Both the position numbers and the translations under genes were made by a program. Below are positions 1 through 7,502 of a DNA stretch of 50,213 nt, in pieces. Numbering within the stretch: position 1 is the first letter of the stretch; every line of letters starts with the position of its first letter. This DNA is from Nodularia sp. (in: cyanobacteria) (GTDB lineage Bacteria; Cyanobacteriota; Cyanobacteriia; Cyanobacteriales; Nostocaceae): positions 1 to 50,213 of the forward strand of contig REBL01000083.1 of assembly GCA_007692755.1 (NCBI GenBank), read 5' to 3'. Below the pieces are notes generated by a model, which saw only the letters and a program-made list of their open reading frames with translations, had not been told where the DNA came from and made no database searches.

Positions 1-1058
1 CTAATCAAGTTGGGGGAAATGACGATTTAATTTTTGATGGGCGCAGTTTTGCTTTGAATCGTCAAGGTGAAATTGTTTGTCGTGCTAATGGTTTTGCCAC
101 TGATTTGGTCATAGTTGAATTTGATGAGGCGCAGCGAGATTTACAGTGGGCTTCTGTCGTAGCTGCATATGAGTCAGATGAGGAGGAAATTTGGCAGGCT
201 TTGGTGTTGGGAGTCCGGGACTATGCCCAAAAATGTCGTTTTTCTCAAGTTGTGCTGGGTTTAAGTGGGGGAATTGATTCGGCATTAGTAGCGGCAATCG
301 CCTCCGTAGCTCTTGGTAAAGAAAGTGTCCTCGGTGTCCTCATGCCTTCCCCCTACAGTTCGTCACATTCTGTCAGTGATGCTTTGGCATTAGGCGAAAA
401 TCTGGGTATCCAGACCACTCTTTTAAAGATTGGGGAATTAATGGCAGGATTTGATCACACCCTAGCTAATTTGTTTGCTGGGACTGAATTTGGCATTGCC
501 GAGGAGAATATCCAGTCCCGGATTCGCGGTAATTTATTGATGGCGATCGCTAACAAATTTGGTCATTTGCTATTATCCACGGGTAACAAGTCAGAAATGG
601 CAGTGGGTTACTGCACCCTTTACGGTGATATGAATGGCGGTTTAGCTGTAATTGCTGATGTGCCTAAAACCCGTGTTTATTCACTGTGTCATTGGTTAAA
701 TCGCGATTGCGAAATTATTCCCCAAAATATTCTCACCAAACCACCCAGCGCCGAACTTAAACCCGGACAAGTAGACCAAGATTCTCTACCTTCCTACGAA
801 ATTTTAGACGACATCTTGGAACGCCTCATCCACAACCACCAATCAGCCGCCCAAATTGTCGCCGCCGGCCATGATCCAGTAATTGTCAACCGAATCATTC
901 AGATGGTGGCGCGGGCAGAATTTAAACGCCGACAAGCACCCCCAGGATTAAAAATTACTGATCGCGCTTTTGGTACTGGTTGGCGAATGCCAATTGCTAG
1001 TAACTGGGCGGCTGTCAAAAATGCCTATCAGACTCAAAGCATCCCCGGCCTTAAATGA
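1..1058 (+). CDS. nadE: Glutamine-dependent NAD+ synthetase, 3' part (5' end outside window)
   Basis: Makes NAD+ from deamido-NAD+, ATP and glutamine in the cytosol. The reading frame is open from base 3, so the start lies upstream and most of the N-terminal nitrilase-like glutaminase domain is missing from the window. The first visible residues (NQVGGND, then FDGRSFALNRQGE) match the end of that domain. The synthetase domain follows, with the PP-loop motif LSGGIDSALVAA at about 261-296, STGNKSEMAVGY at about 577-612, and a C-terminal KRRQAPPGLKI segment typical of the family. Family assignment is firm from these motifs. The downstream TPR gene converges on it. Confidence 0.95.
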   Translation, partial: NQVGGNDDLIFDGRSFALNRQGEIVCRANGFATDLVIVEFDEAQRDLQWASVVAAYESDEEEIWQALVLGVRDYAQKCRFSQVVLGLSGGIDSALVAAIASVALGKESVLGVLMPSPYSSSHSVSDALALGENLGIQTTLLKIGELMAGFDHTLANLFAGTEFGIAEENIQSRIRGNLLMAIANKFGHLLLSTGNKSEMAVGYCTLYGDMNGGLAVIADVPKTRVYSLCHWLNRDCEIIPQNILTKPPSAELKPGQVDQDSLPSYEILDDILERLIHNHQSAAQIVAAGHDPVIVNRIIQMVARAEFKRRQAPPGLKITDRAFGTGWRMPIASNWAAVKNAYQTQSIPGLK

Positions 1059-1091
1059 TTTGTGGATTCCTCAGAAAAATCCTTCTTGTAC

Positions 1092-1140
1092 AGACGCGAT
1101 TTATCGCGTCTCATTTATCGTCTTATTTATCGCGTCTCAC
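1092..1140. repeat. Short palindromic/direct repeat between convergent genes
   Basis: Contains the inverted pair AGACGCGA/TCGCGTCT (1092-1099 and 1104-1111, four-base loop), followed by two more partial copies of TTTATCG(CG)TCT. It sits in the 78-bp gap between the ends of nadE and the TPR gene and could act as a bidirectional terminator, although no T-run follows. Similar GACGCGAT/ATCGCGTC repeats are common in Nostocales intergenic DNA, from memory. Confidence 0.5.
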
Positions 1141-1817
1141 CCTCCTAGCTCCCGCAACATCCCATTTACCCTGTTCACTCCCGCCGAGTCATTTCGGCGT
1201 TGATACAAGTCACGGGCTTTCCGCAGCACGTTGTTGGCTTGTGCCGTTTGTCGTCGCTGTTTATACATTAAAGCCATAAACTCGTAAGTTTGGGCATTAT
1301 TTGGATCAAGTTTAATGGCTTCTTCGTAAGCCCAATTAGCTGCTGTAAAGTCTCCCAAACGGGCTTGAGTGATACCTAATCCCAAATAAGCATTCAAATT
1401 GTTACGGTTTAGCTGGATGGCACGACGGTAAGAATCTTTCGCCTTATTGGTTTCACCCAAATTAGCTTTGATGTAACCCATAGCGTAATGATAATCACTA
1501 TTATTAGCATCAATGGCGATCGCCCGACGATAAGAAGCTAGGGCTGGTTGGAAATTTCCTTGTTGGGCTTGGAGGTAGCCAATACCAGAGTGAATTTTAG
1601 CGTTATTTGGCTCTATCCTAGCGGCTTCTTGATAAATGGCGATCGCACCATTATAGTCCTTAGCTGCCACGAGTCTCTCTCCTTCCTCGAAGAGTCTCTT
1701 TAATTGTAAATTTGTGGTTTGGGCTATGAGTACCTGAGCCTGAGCCACCGAGGGGATGCTAACGGCACTAAATCCTAAGCACAGAACACCAACTACAAGT
1801 GATATGCGTTTGTACAC
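1137..1817 (-). CDS. Secreted tetratricopeptide-repeat protein
   Basis: 226 residues. Residues 1-27 form a classical signal peptide (basic MYKR, a hydrophobic core, then SVAQAQ as a likely cleavage site), so the product should be periplasmic or thylakoid-lumenal. The rest is about four or five TPR units, with recurring A-x-x-x-Y-x-x-A-I and L-x-P-N-N-A signatures (for example AIAIYQEAARIEPNNAKI and AIQLNRNNLNAYLGLGI). TPR domains bind proteins, and the partner is not evident here. The start is GTG with an AGGA about 9 nt upstream; no in-frame ATG lies nearby. It converges on nadE. Confidence 0.85.
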   Translation of the reverse strand: MYKRISLVVGVLCLGFSAVSIPSVAQAQVLIAQTTNLQLKRLFEEGERLVAAKDYNGAIAIYQEAARIEPNNAKIHSGIGYLQAQQGNFQPALASYRRAIAIDANNSDYHYAMGYIKANLGETNKAKDSYRRAIQLNRNNLNAYLGLGITQARLGDFTAANWAYEEAIKLDPNNAQTYEFMALMYKQRRQTAQANNVLRKARDLYQRRNDSAGVNRVNGMLRELGG

Positions 1818-2224
1818 AGTAAAATTCCTGAAATTTTAGGGGACTTTTTTTTGTACATTAAAACAAAAATTTCGAGTTTTGAAAACTGTATTTATTTACC
1901 TCCACAAAATTTAAATTTATTGTCAATTCAGATACTTTTTGACAGCAAAAAACCTCCTGAGTTTATACTGAAGGACAGATTGATTATTATAAAGTATTCA
2001 GTATATCTCGCCAAGCAATTTATGATTGGACAAAATGCCTTTTATTGAGAGTAATTTTCGTATTGTCTTCCCGCTACATAAATGGAAGGTATCTTATCTT
2101 GCTATGATGCCACAAAGAGGCAGGGATCAGGGGAATTTGGAGATCATCTCATAAAAGGGTATTGAGCAACTACATTGATGTATGGGATCAATCTAAAATC
2201 TAAAATTGAGTGACGGGGTAATTT
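1818..2224. other. AT-rich intergenic region without a convincing gene
   Basis: The 407 bp between divergent genes probably hold promoters for both. A 65-codon open frame at 1851-2048 is AT-rich, starts with TTG and has no domain-like features, so I do not call it. A copy of the TCTAAAA heptamer motif occurs near 2190-2206. Nothing else is recognisable. Confidence 0.4.
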
Positions 2225-2557
2225 ATGATTGTAACTACGACTGATGTGATTCAAGGTGCTGTGATTGAATCATATTTAGGTATTGTGACAGCGGAAGTCG
2301 TCTACGGCAGTAATTTCATCCGAGATTTTTTTGCCAGCATTCGAGACATTATCGGTGGTCGGACTGCTAGCTATGAGCGTTTATTTGAGCAGGGACAGCG
2401 CAGAGCCATAGAAGAATTAGAACAACGCGCAGAGCGTTTGGGCGCAGATGCTGTGATTGGGATTGAATTTGACACTGGCACAATCAATATTAATGTTGAG
2501 CAGACCGGAGTTTTGTTACTGATTACGGCTACAGGTACTGCTGTGAAGATGCGTTAG
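2225..2557 (+). CDS. YbjQ/UPF0145 family protein
   Basis: 110 residues, the usual length for this family of small homopentameric proteins of unknown role (sometimes labelled heavy-metal-binding domain). Visible hallmarks are the N-terminal G-x-V-x-G-like segment (IVTTTDVIQGAVIESYLGIVTAEVV is reduced here to its recognisable core TTTDVIQGAVIESYLG), the central RDIIGGRTASYE, the R-A-x-E-E-L-E-x-R-A helix, and the ADAVIGIEFD strand. ATG start with a G-rich stretch (ACGGGG) about 6 nt upstream. Monocistronic. Function is not established. Confidence 0.85.
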   Translation: MIVTTTDVIQGAVIESYLGIVTAEVVYGSNFIRDFFASIRDIIGGRTASYERLFEQGQRRAIEELEQRAERLGADAVIGIEFDTGTININVEQTGVLLLITATGTAVKMR

Positions 2558-3156
2558 TTTTTTAATTATATTTTGTTCCTGGCTAATGGGTAACTGCTTA
2601 GATATAATTACCCGTTAGTATTTTTTTAGCCTAACTAAAAGCGAGCATTTAATTTCTTCTAGAAAGCCATAAAAAACATTACCCCAAACCTATCTTTACT
2701 AAGGTTGCGGTGTACACATAAGTGATTTAATTACTCCATATCTTTTTTTGTAGGGTGTGTTGTCGCGTAGCGCAACGCACCATCCTAGATTTTCGGTGCG
2801 TTAGGACTAAAGCCCACATTCTGCACCCTACTACGCAAATAAAAATTTTTAGACTTGTGTGTACATGGTAGCTTTACTAAGGAGAGGGAGCAAAAATATT
2901 ATTTATAGCTCTCACTAAGACTATAGCCAAATATACAATTCAAACCTAAAAAAATCAGACATAAAAGATAAATAACTTTAATAAAAATTTATCAACTAAT
3001 TTTAGTTAATCCTGCTGAAGATAGAGTAACTAAGTCCCTCTGTTGATAGATATTAAAAATCATATCTGGCAATTTAATTTTAAGCATAAGCATGAATCAT
3101 CAAATGAATATAACTGAGAAAAAACTTTGCTGACAAAGCAATGGAGAAAATAAACT
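2558..3156. other. Intergenic region containing the MITE-like element
   Basis: The 599 bp between the YbjQ-type gene and the four-helix membrane protein contain the element described at 2694-2882. The remaining AT-rich DNA (about 2883-3140) shows no frame or RNA that I recognise. A GGAG at 3142-3145 may serve the next gene. Confidence 0.4.
2694..2882. mobile_element. MITE-like element flanked by 11-bp direct repeats
   Basis: The 11-mer CTTTACTAAGG occurs at 2694-2704 and again at 2872-2882, as a target-site duplication would. Just inside are inverted ends containing TGTACACA(T/C)AAGT (12 of 13 match, 2711-2723 and its complement near 2853-2865). The 167-bp interior has a second inverted pair, GTAGGGTG near 2751 and CACCCTAC near 2824. 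It has no coding capacity, so it would have to move in trans. Classification as a MITE is inference from this structure. Confidence 0.65.
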
Positions 3157-3786
3157 ATGTCATACATGAATCGCGTCGGCGATGATGTTATTAATGAACC
3201 CGCAGTAGCAGGTAGAGTAGCTGAATATCATGATCGCGTTCGCTGGGGGCCAATCGTTGCTGGTGTGTTGGTGGCCTTAGCGACTCAATTAATCTTGAGT
3301 TCCTTATTTGGTGCTATCGGCGCAGGTGCAATTGCCGGCTCAGGAGAACCCAGAACCATCACACCTGATGTTGCGGCTAATGTGGGAATTTGGTCAACTC
3401 TGGCGCTGTTAATTTCCTTATTCATTGGTGCTTGGGTGACAACTCGTGCTTGTGGCCCCATGAACCGGAATACAGCGCTACTCAATGGCGCAATTCTTTG
3501 GGCTACTACTATCGCCTTGAGTTCTTGGCTATTAGCAACTGGAGTCTGGGGGACTTTTGGTGTAGTGACTCCCAATGTTGCACTAGCTGTACCCCCCCAA
3601 GCAGTTCAACCAGGCGCTCCCGTACCGCCAACGACTGTAACTGCTGAACAAGCTCGCCAGATTGCTGAGGCTACTTCCAGAGCTTTGTGGTGGTTTGTCT
3701 TGGGTTCTTTGTTGAGTTTAGCTGCGGCTCTCATGGGCGCTGTGGTGGGCGCTCGCAGTCCTAGAGCTAACAATTATCGCGCTTAA
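3157..3786 (+). CDS. Four-helix integral membrane protein, unknown function
   Basis: 209 residues. After a polar N-terminus (about 1-28) come four hydrophobic segments at roughly 29-60, 74-97, 105-135 and 177-205, rich in Gly, Ala and Ser, consistent with a small inner-membrane protein. Helices 3 and 4 are joined by a proline-rich loop (PPQAVQPGAPVPPTTVT). No catalytic motif is visible. It resembles conserved cyanobacterial hypothetical proteins, but I cannot name a family. It is followed by a clear terminator and appears to be monocistronic. Confidence 0.75.
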   Translation: MSYMNRVGDDVINEPAVAGRVAEYHDRVRWGPIVAGVLVALATQLILSSLFGAIGAGAIAGSGEPRTITPDVAANVGIWSTLALLISLFIGAWVTTRACGPMNRNTALLNGAILWATTIALSSWLLATGVWGTFGVVTPNVALAVPPQAVQPGAPVPPTTVTAEQARQIAEATSRALWWFVLGSLLSLAAALMGAVVGARSPRANNYRA

Positions 3787-3822
3787 ATGTTTTTAGTAAA
3801 ATTAAATCCAAGTCAACTCTAG

Positions 3823-3852
3823 AAGTACCTTAAAAAAAGGTACTTTTTATTA
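3823..3852. terminator. Rho-independent-type terminator hairpin
   Basis: Stem AAGTACCTT (3823-3831) pairs with AAGGTACTT (3838-3846), followed by a T-rich tract on the plus strand and preceded by A's that give U's on the other strand. It lies between two convergent genes and can serve both. Confidence 0.8.
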
Positions 3853-3879
3853 TAGAAAATGGAATTTTTCTGAGAGTTT

Positions 3880-4140
3880 TTACCATTTCAAATATGAAGC
3901 TTCAATTCCTTGTTCTCGCTTCAGTTTGGCATCTTTTTCAAACCAAGTAATTAGTTGCTGTGTTGTTAAATCTTCCATAGCAACACCGTACTCTTGGGCA
4001 ATATGCTTGAGGACTTTAAGGGATGAAATTGTTATTCTGGTTAAAAATTTCTCTGAAGAAGATAGCAACGCTGCATCTACTTTGGCTGATTCTTCTAAGG
4101 AGAGAAATTGAGTTGTTGGTTGCTGCGGTGGTATATCCAT
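3880..4140 (-). CDS. Conserved small hypothetical protein
   Basis: 86 residues, mostly helical and charged, with no signal peptide or membrane segment. The segment KVLKHIAQEYGVAMEDLTTQ resembles a small helical DNA- or protein-binding fold, but no family can be assigned. It starts with ATG, reads towards the terminator at 3823-3852 and sits downstream of sufR on the same strand with a 95-bp gap. Co-transcription with sufR is possible but not shown. Confidence 0.55.
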   Translation of the reverse strand: MDIPPQQPTTQFLSLEESAKVDAALLSSSEKFLTRITISSLKVLKHIAQEYGVAMEDLTTQQLITWFEKDAKLKREQGIEASYLKW

Positions 4141-4235
4141 ATATTTAGTTTTTAAACCTAGTTAAATGTTGATTCATGGACAATAGATAATTCTGGATTG
4201 GTAAAAAGCCTTACCACTCAATTATTAGCCATGTT

Positions 4236-4943
4236 TTAAACTGAATGTGATTGTGTTTGTCGAGCTTGCACCAAATAGCCGCAACGATGTTCACCATCAA
4301 TAATCCAATGGGTACGTTCTACGTGACAATCTGGTAGCACGGCGGCAAACATTTCTAATTCATGACCGCAGATGCTAGGGAACGACTCAGCGACATTGGA
4401 AATCGCACAGTTATGTTCCATGAAGATAAAGCTATCTTGTTTTGAGGATTCCACTGAGTGATATTCTGCCATGAATCCTTCAGTTTTTCTCAGAGTCACC
4501 AAATTAGCTACACGTTCTTCTAATGATCCGTTACCGACGCGATCGCGGTATTCTTGAGCTTTACGCTCCCACTGTTTTTGTAAAATCGAGGTTACTTGGT
4601 CACGGCCTACGGTTTCTGCTAAAGTGTCCAACAGTGAAACTGCAAATTCACCATAGCGATCGCTTTGATGATTGTTTAAACTTCTTTGCAGGCGATCGCG
4701 TCCCCGGCGGCTTAACTTATATATATGCTGTGGCCGCCCCATACCTATTTGTGCAGATGAATACAAAACTAAATCTTCCGTCTCCAAATCTTTCAAATGA
4801 CGACGAATTGCTTGCTTGCTGACATCTAAAACTTCCGCTAACTCAAAAGCAGTTGCTTGTGAGCGCTTAAGCAGATACTCCAGAATATCTTGCTTGGTTG
4901 AGGTCTGGTGAGTAGTCTCCATTTGCTCTACAAGACGCTGCAT
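4236..4943 (-). CDS. sufR: SufR, iron-sulfur-sensing repressor of the suf operon
   Basis: DeoR-like winged-helix repressor that controls the divergent sufBCDS genes. The N-terminal helix-turn-helix covers about residues 15-65 (ATAFELAEVLDVSKQAIRRH). The C-terminal part carries four cysteines spaced exactly C-X12-C-X13-C-X14-C, the known SufR arrangement that binds a [4Fe-4S] cluster. I place the start at the ATG at 4943, which has GGGGA 6-7 nt upstream; a TTG 12 nt further up is in frame but less likely, and an ATG at 4922 would also keep the whole HTH. By family knowledge, holo-SufR represses and cluster loss derepresses. Confidence 0.95.
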   Translation of the reverse strand: MQRLVEQMETTHQTSTKQDILEYLLKRSQATAFELAEVLDVSKQAIRRHLKDLETEDLVLYSSAQIGMGRPQHIYKLSRRGRDRLQRSLNNHQSDRYGEFAVSLLDTLAETVGRDQVTSILQKQWERKAQEYRDRVGNGSLEERVANLVTLRKTEGFMAEYHSVESSKQDSFIFMEHNCAISNVAESFPSICGHELEMFAAVLPDCHVERTHWIIDGEHRCGYLVQARQTQSHSV

Positions 4944-4983
4944 GAACGTCCCCAAAAATTTTTTTTAGAAAATTTGACTTTAA

Positions 4984-4997
4984 CAACATTGTTGTTG
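4984..4997. promoter_or_regulatory. SufR operator 1
   Basis: Perfect CAAC-N6-GTTG inverted repeat, the published SufR recognition pattern, 40 bp upstream of the sufR ATG. Binding here would give autorepression and help control sufB. Confidence 0.85.
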
Positions 4998-5028
4998 TTA
5001 ATTTAGCGTAAAATGAAAATAAATTAAA

Positions 5029-5042
5029 CAACGATTATGTTG
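5029..5042. promoter_or_regulatory. SufR operator 2
   Basis: Second perfect CAAC-N6-GTTG site, centred 45 bp from operator 1 and about 150 bp upstream of the sufB ATG. The pair in a 248-bp divergent region mirrors the two-site arrangement known for sufR/sufB in other cyanobacteria. Confidence 0.85.
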
Positions 5043-5191
5043 TTTTACTCCCTAAGTCCTATTTTAACAGCCGTGTAACCACTCGGAAACACGAAAAGGG
5101 AAGAGGCTCAAACAGCCCGTCTCCCATCCTTAAAGAGATTTCCGTAAAGAGATTCCACAATTCCAGTTCTGAACACAAGAGATTAATACCG

Positions 5192-6631
5192 ATGAGTGTC
5201 ACTGCCAAAACCTTAGTCAACCAACCCTACAAGTACGGCTTTATTACAGATATTGAAGCCGACACTATCCCACGTGGACTAAATGAGGACGTTGTTCGCT
5301 TGATCTCCTCCAAGAAGAACGAGCCACAGTTCATGTTAGATTTTCGCCTCAAATGTTATCGCCAGTGGCTCAAAATGACAGAACCAACTTGGCCGAGTGT
5401 CAAGTATCCGGCTATTGACTATCAAAATATTATCTACTATTCTGCGCCCAAGAAGAAGAAAGCCAAGCTCAACAGCTTGGATGAGGTAGATCCTACCTTG
5501 CTGGAAACCTTTGAAAAATTGGGTATTTCCCTCACTGAACAGAAGCGACTAGCAAATGTGGCTGTTGATGCAATTTTCGATAGCGTTTCTGTTGCTACGA
5601 CATTTAAGGACAAACTCGCCGAAGATGGAGTTATCTTTTGCTCAATTTCGGAAGCTTTACAAGAACATCCCGAACTTGTGCAGAAGTATCTGGGTAGCGT
5701 CGTTCCTCCAGCAGACAATTATTTTGCCGCTTTAAATGGTGCAGTATTCAGTGATGGTTCTTTTGTCTATATTCCTAAAGGCGTAAAATGCCCAATGGAA
5801 TTGTCTACATATTTCCGCATCAACTCCGGTGACACGGGACAGTTTGAACGGACTTTGATTGTGGCTGAAGAAGGAAGCTATGTTTCCTACCTAGAAGGTT
5901 GTACTGCGCCGATGTATGACACCAACCAATTACACGCCGCAGTGGTGGAACTTGTCGCCTTGGATAACGCGGAAATTAAATACTCCACTGTGCAGAACTG
6001 GTACGCCGGTGATGAAAAGGGTAAAGGTGGGATTTATAATTTCGTCACCAAGCGTGGTTTGTGTCAGGGTGTAAATTCTAAGATTTCCTGGACTCAAGTA
6101 GAAACTGGTTCAGCCATTACTTGGAAGTATCCTAGCTGTGTGTTAGTGGGTGATAATTCTGTGGGTGAATTTTACTCGGTGGCGCTGACAAATAATATGC
6201 AGCAAGCTGACACGGGGACAAAGATGATTCACGTGGGTAAAAATACTCGCAGTACGATTATTTCTAAGGGAATATCGGCGGGTAATTCTAGTAATAGTTA
6301 TCGCGGTTTGGTGAAGGTTAATCCTACGGCTAAGGGTGCGAGAAATTATTCTCAGTGCGACTCGATGCTGATTGGCGATAATGCCCATGCTAATACTTTC
6401 CCTTATATTCAGGTGCAAAATAATTCTGGGAAGGTGGAGCATGAGGCTTCTACTTCTAAGATTGGTGAAGACCAATTGTTTTATTTTGCTCAACGGGGTA
6501 TTTCTTCGGAAGATGCTATTTCGATGATGATTAGCGGTTTCTGTAAGGATGTTTTTAATCAGCTACCTATGGAGTTCGCTGTGGAAGCTGACAAGCTTTT
6601 GAGTATGAAGTTGGAAGGTAGTGTTGGGTAG
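5192..6631 (+). CDS. sufB: SufB, Fe-S cluster assembly scaffold subunit
   Basis: 479 residues, standard length. SufB is the scaffold subunit of the SufBCD complex that builds Fe-S clusters in the cytosol. Diagnostic stretches include [18 protein letters not shown] near the N-terminus, the beta-helix region with [17 protein letters not shown] and [18 protein letters not shown], and the C-terminal [20 protein letters not shown]. First gene of sufBCDS, transcribed away from sufR from the region with the two operators. The ATG at 5192 has only a weak purine stretch (AAGAGA) upstream. Confidence 0.97.
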   Translation: MSVTAKTLVNQPYKYGFITDIEADTIPRGLNEDVVRLISSKKNEPQFMLDFRLKCYRQWLKMTEPTWPSVKYPAIDYQNIIYYSAPKKKKAKLNSLDEVDPTLLETFEKLGISLTEQKRLANVAVDAIFDSVSVATTFKDKLAEDGVIFCSISEALQEHPELVQKYLGSVVPPADNYFAALNGAVFSDGSFVYIPKGVKCPMELSTYFRINSGDTGQFERTLIVAEEGSYVSYLEGCTAPMYDTNQLHAAVVELVALDNAEIKYSTVQNWYAGDEKGKGGIYNFVTKRGLCQGVNSKISWTQVETGSAITWKYPSCVLVGDNSVGEFYSVALTNNMQQADTGTKMIHVGKNTRSTIISKGISAGNSSNSYRGLVKVNPTAKGARNYSQCDSMLIGDNAHANTFPYIQVQNNSGKVEHEASTSKIGEDQLFYFAQRGISSEDAISMMISGFCKDVFNQLPMEFAVEADKLLSMKLEGSVG

Positions 6632-6656
6632 TTGGTCTTTGTCTTAGATTAGATTA

Positions 6657-6719
6657 ACGAACCGCAAAGGGCGCAAAGTGCGCGAAGTTAAGAGAAGAGA
6701 AGGGAAGAGAAGAGAGAAG
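6657..6719 (+). repeat. CGCAAAG-type purine-rich interspersed repeat before sufC
   Basis: A degenerate copy of a repeat of the type ACCGCAAAG-GNGCAAAG, running into GAAGAGAAGGGAAGAGAAGA. Related copies occur inside sufD (8165-8195) and near 24159. This copy fills most of the sufB-sufC gap and its purine tail lies exactly where the sufC ribosome-binding site must be. Confidence 0.6.
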
Positions 6720-7502
6720 ATGATTATTGAAAATAGTGATGTTGTGCTGTCTGTTAAGGGTTTGACGGCTAGTGTTGATGGGACTCCGATTTTGAAGGGT
6801 TTGGATCTTGAGGTTCGGGCTGGAGAAATTCATGCGATTATGGGACCGAATGGTTCTGGTAAGAGTACTTTTTCTAAGGTTTTGGCTGGACACCCTGCTT
6901 ATGAGGTGACTGGTGGTGAGGTGATTTTCCAAGGTCAGAATCTTTTGGAAATGGAACCGGAGGAACGGGCTAGAAGCGGTGTGTTTTTGGCTTTTCAATA
7001 TCCGTTGGAAATTCCGGGTGTGAGTAATCTGGATTTTTTACGGGTTGCTTACAATTCTCGTCGGAAAGCTCAGGGTTTGGAGGAGTTGGACGCTTTCGAT
7101 TTTGATGATTTGATTGAGGAAAAGTTGGAAGTTGTCAAAATGAATCCGGCTTTTCTCAACCGTAGTCTAAATGAAGGTTTTTCTGGTGGTGAGAAGAAGC
7201 GGAATGAAATTCTGCAAATGGCTCTGCTGGAACCAAAGTTGGGTATTCTGGATGAGACTGATTCGGGTTTGGATATTGATGCTCTGAGAATTGTGGCTGA
7301 TGGTGTGAATCAATTGGCTAGTCCAGAAAATGCCACGATTATGATTACTCACTATCAACGTTTGCTCAATTATATTGTGCCTGACTATGTTCATGTCATG
7401 GCAAATGGTCGCATTCTCATGTGTGGTGGTAAGGATTTGGCGCTGGAATTGGAAGAACGCGGTTATGACTGGGTTCTGGAAGCTGCTGAGGTGGGTGTGT
7501 AA
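6720..7502 (+). CDS. sufC: SufC, ABC-type ATPase of the SufBCD complex
   Basis: 260 residues from the ATG at 6720. An in-frame ATG at 6678 would add 14 residues ([14 protein letters not shown]) translated from the purine repeat, which are unlikely to be native. Walker A is GPNGSGKST, the signature is [13 protein letters not shown], and Walker B is [12 protein letters not shown], all characteristic of SufC. It powers the SufB-SufD scaffold. The stop codon overlaps the sufD ATG by one base (TAATG), implying translational coupling. Confidence 0.97.
   Translation: MIIENSDVVLSVKGLTASVDGTPILKGLDLEVRAGEIHAIMGPNGSGKSTFSKVLAGHPAYEVTGGEVIFQGQNLLEMEPEERARSGVFLAFQYPLEIPGVSNLDFLRVAYNSRRKAQGLEELDAFDFDDLIEEKLEVVKMNPAFLNRSLNEGFSGGEKKRNEILQMALLEPKLGILDETDSGLDIDALRIVADGVNQLASPENATIMITHYQRLLNYIVPDYVHVMANGRILMCGGKDLALELEERGYDWVLEAAEVGV

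Noticed and set aside
1851-2048. 65-codon open frame in the intergenic region
   Set aside because: Starts with TTG, AT-driven composition, no ribosome-binding site and no domain features.
6678-6719. Upstream ATG adding 14 residues to SufC
   Set aside because: The extra residues are a translation of the purine repeat and are absent from the usual SufC start; the ATG at 6720 follows a purine-rich ribosome-binding stretch.
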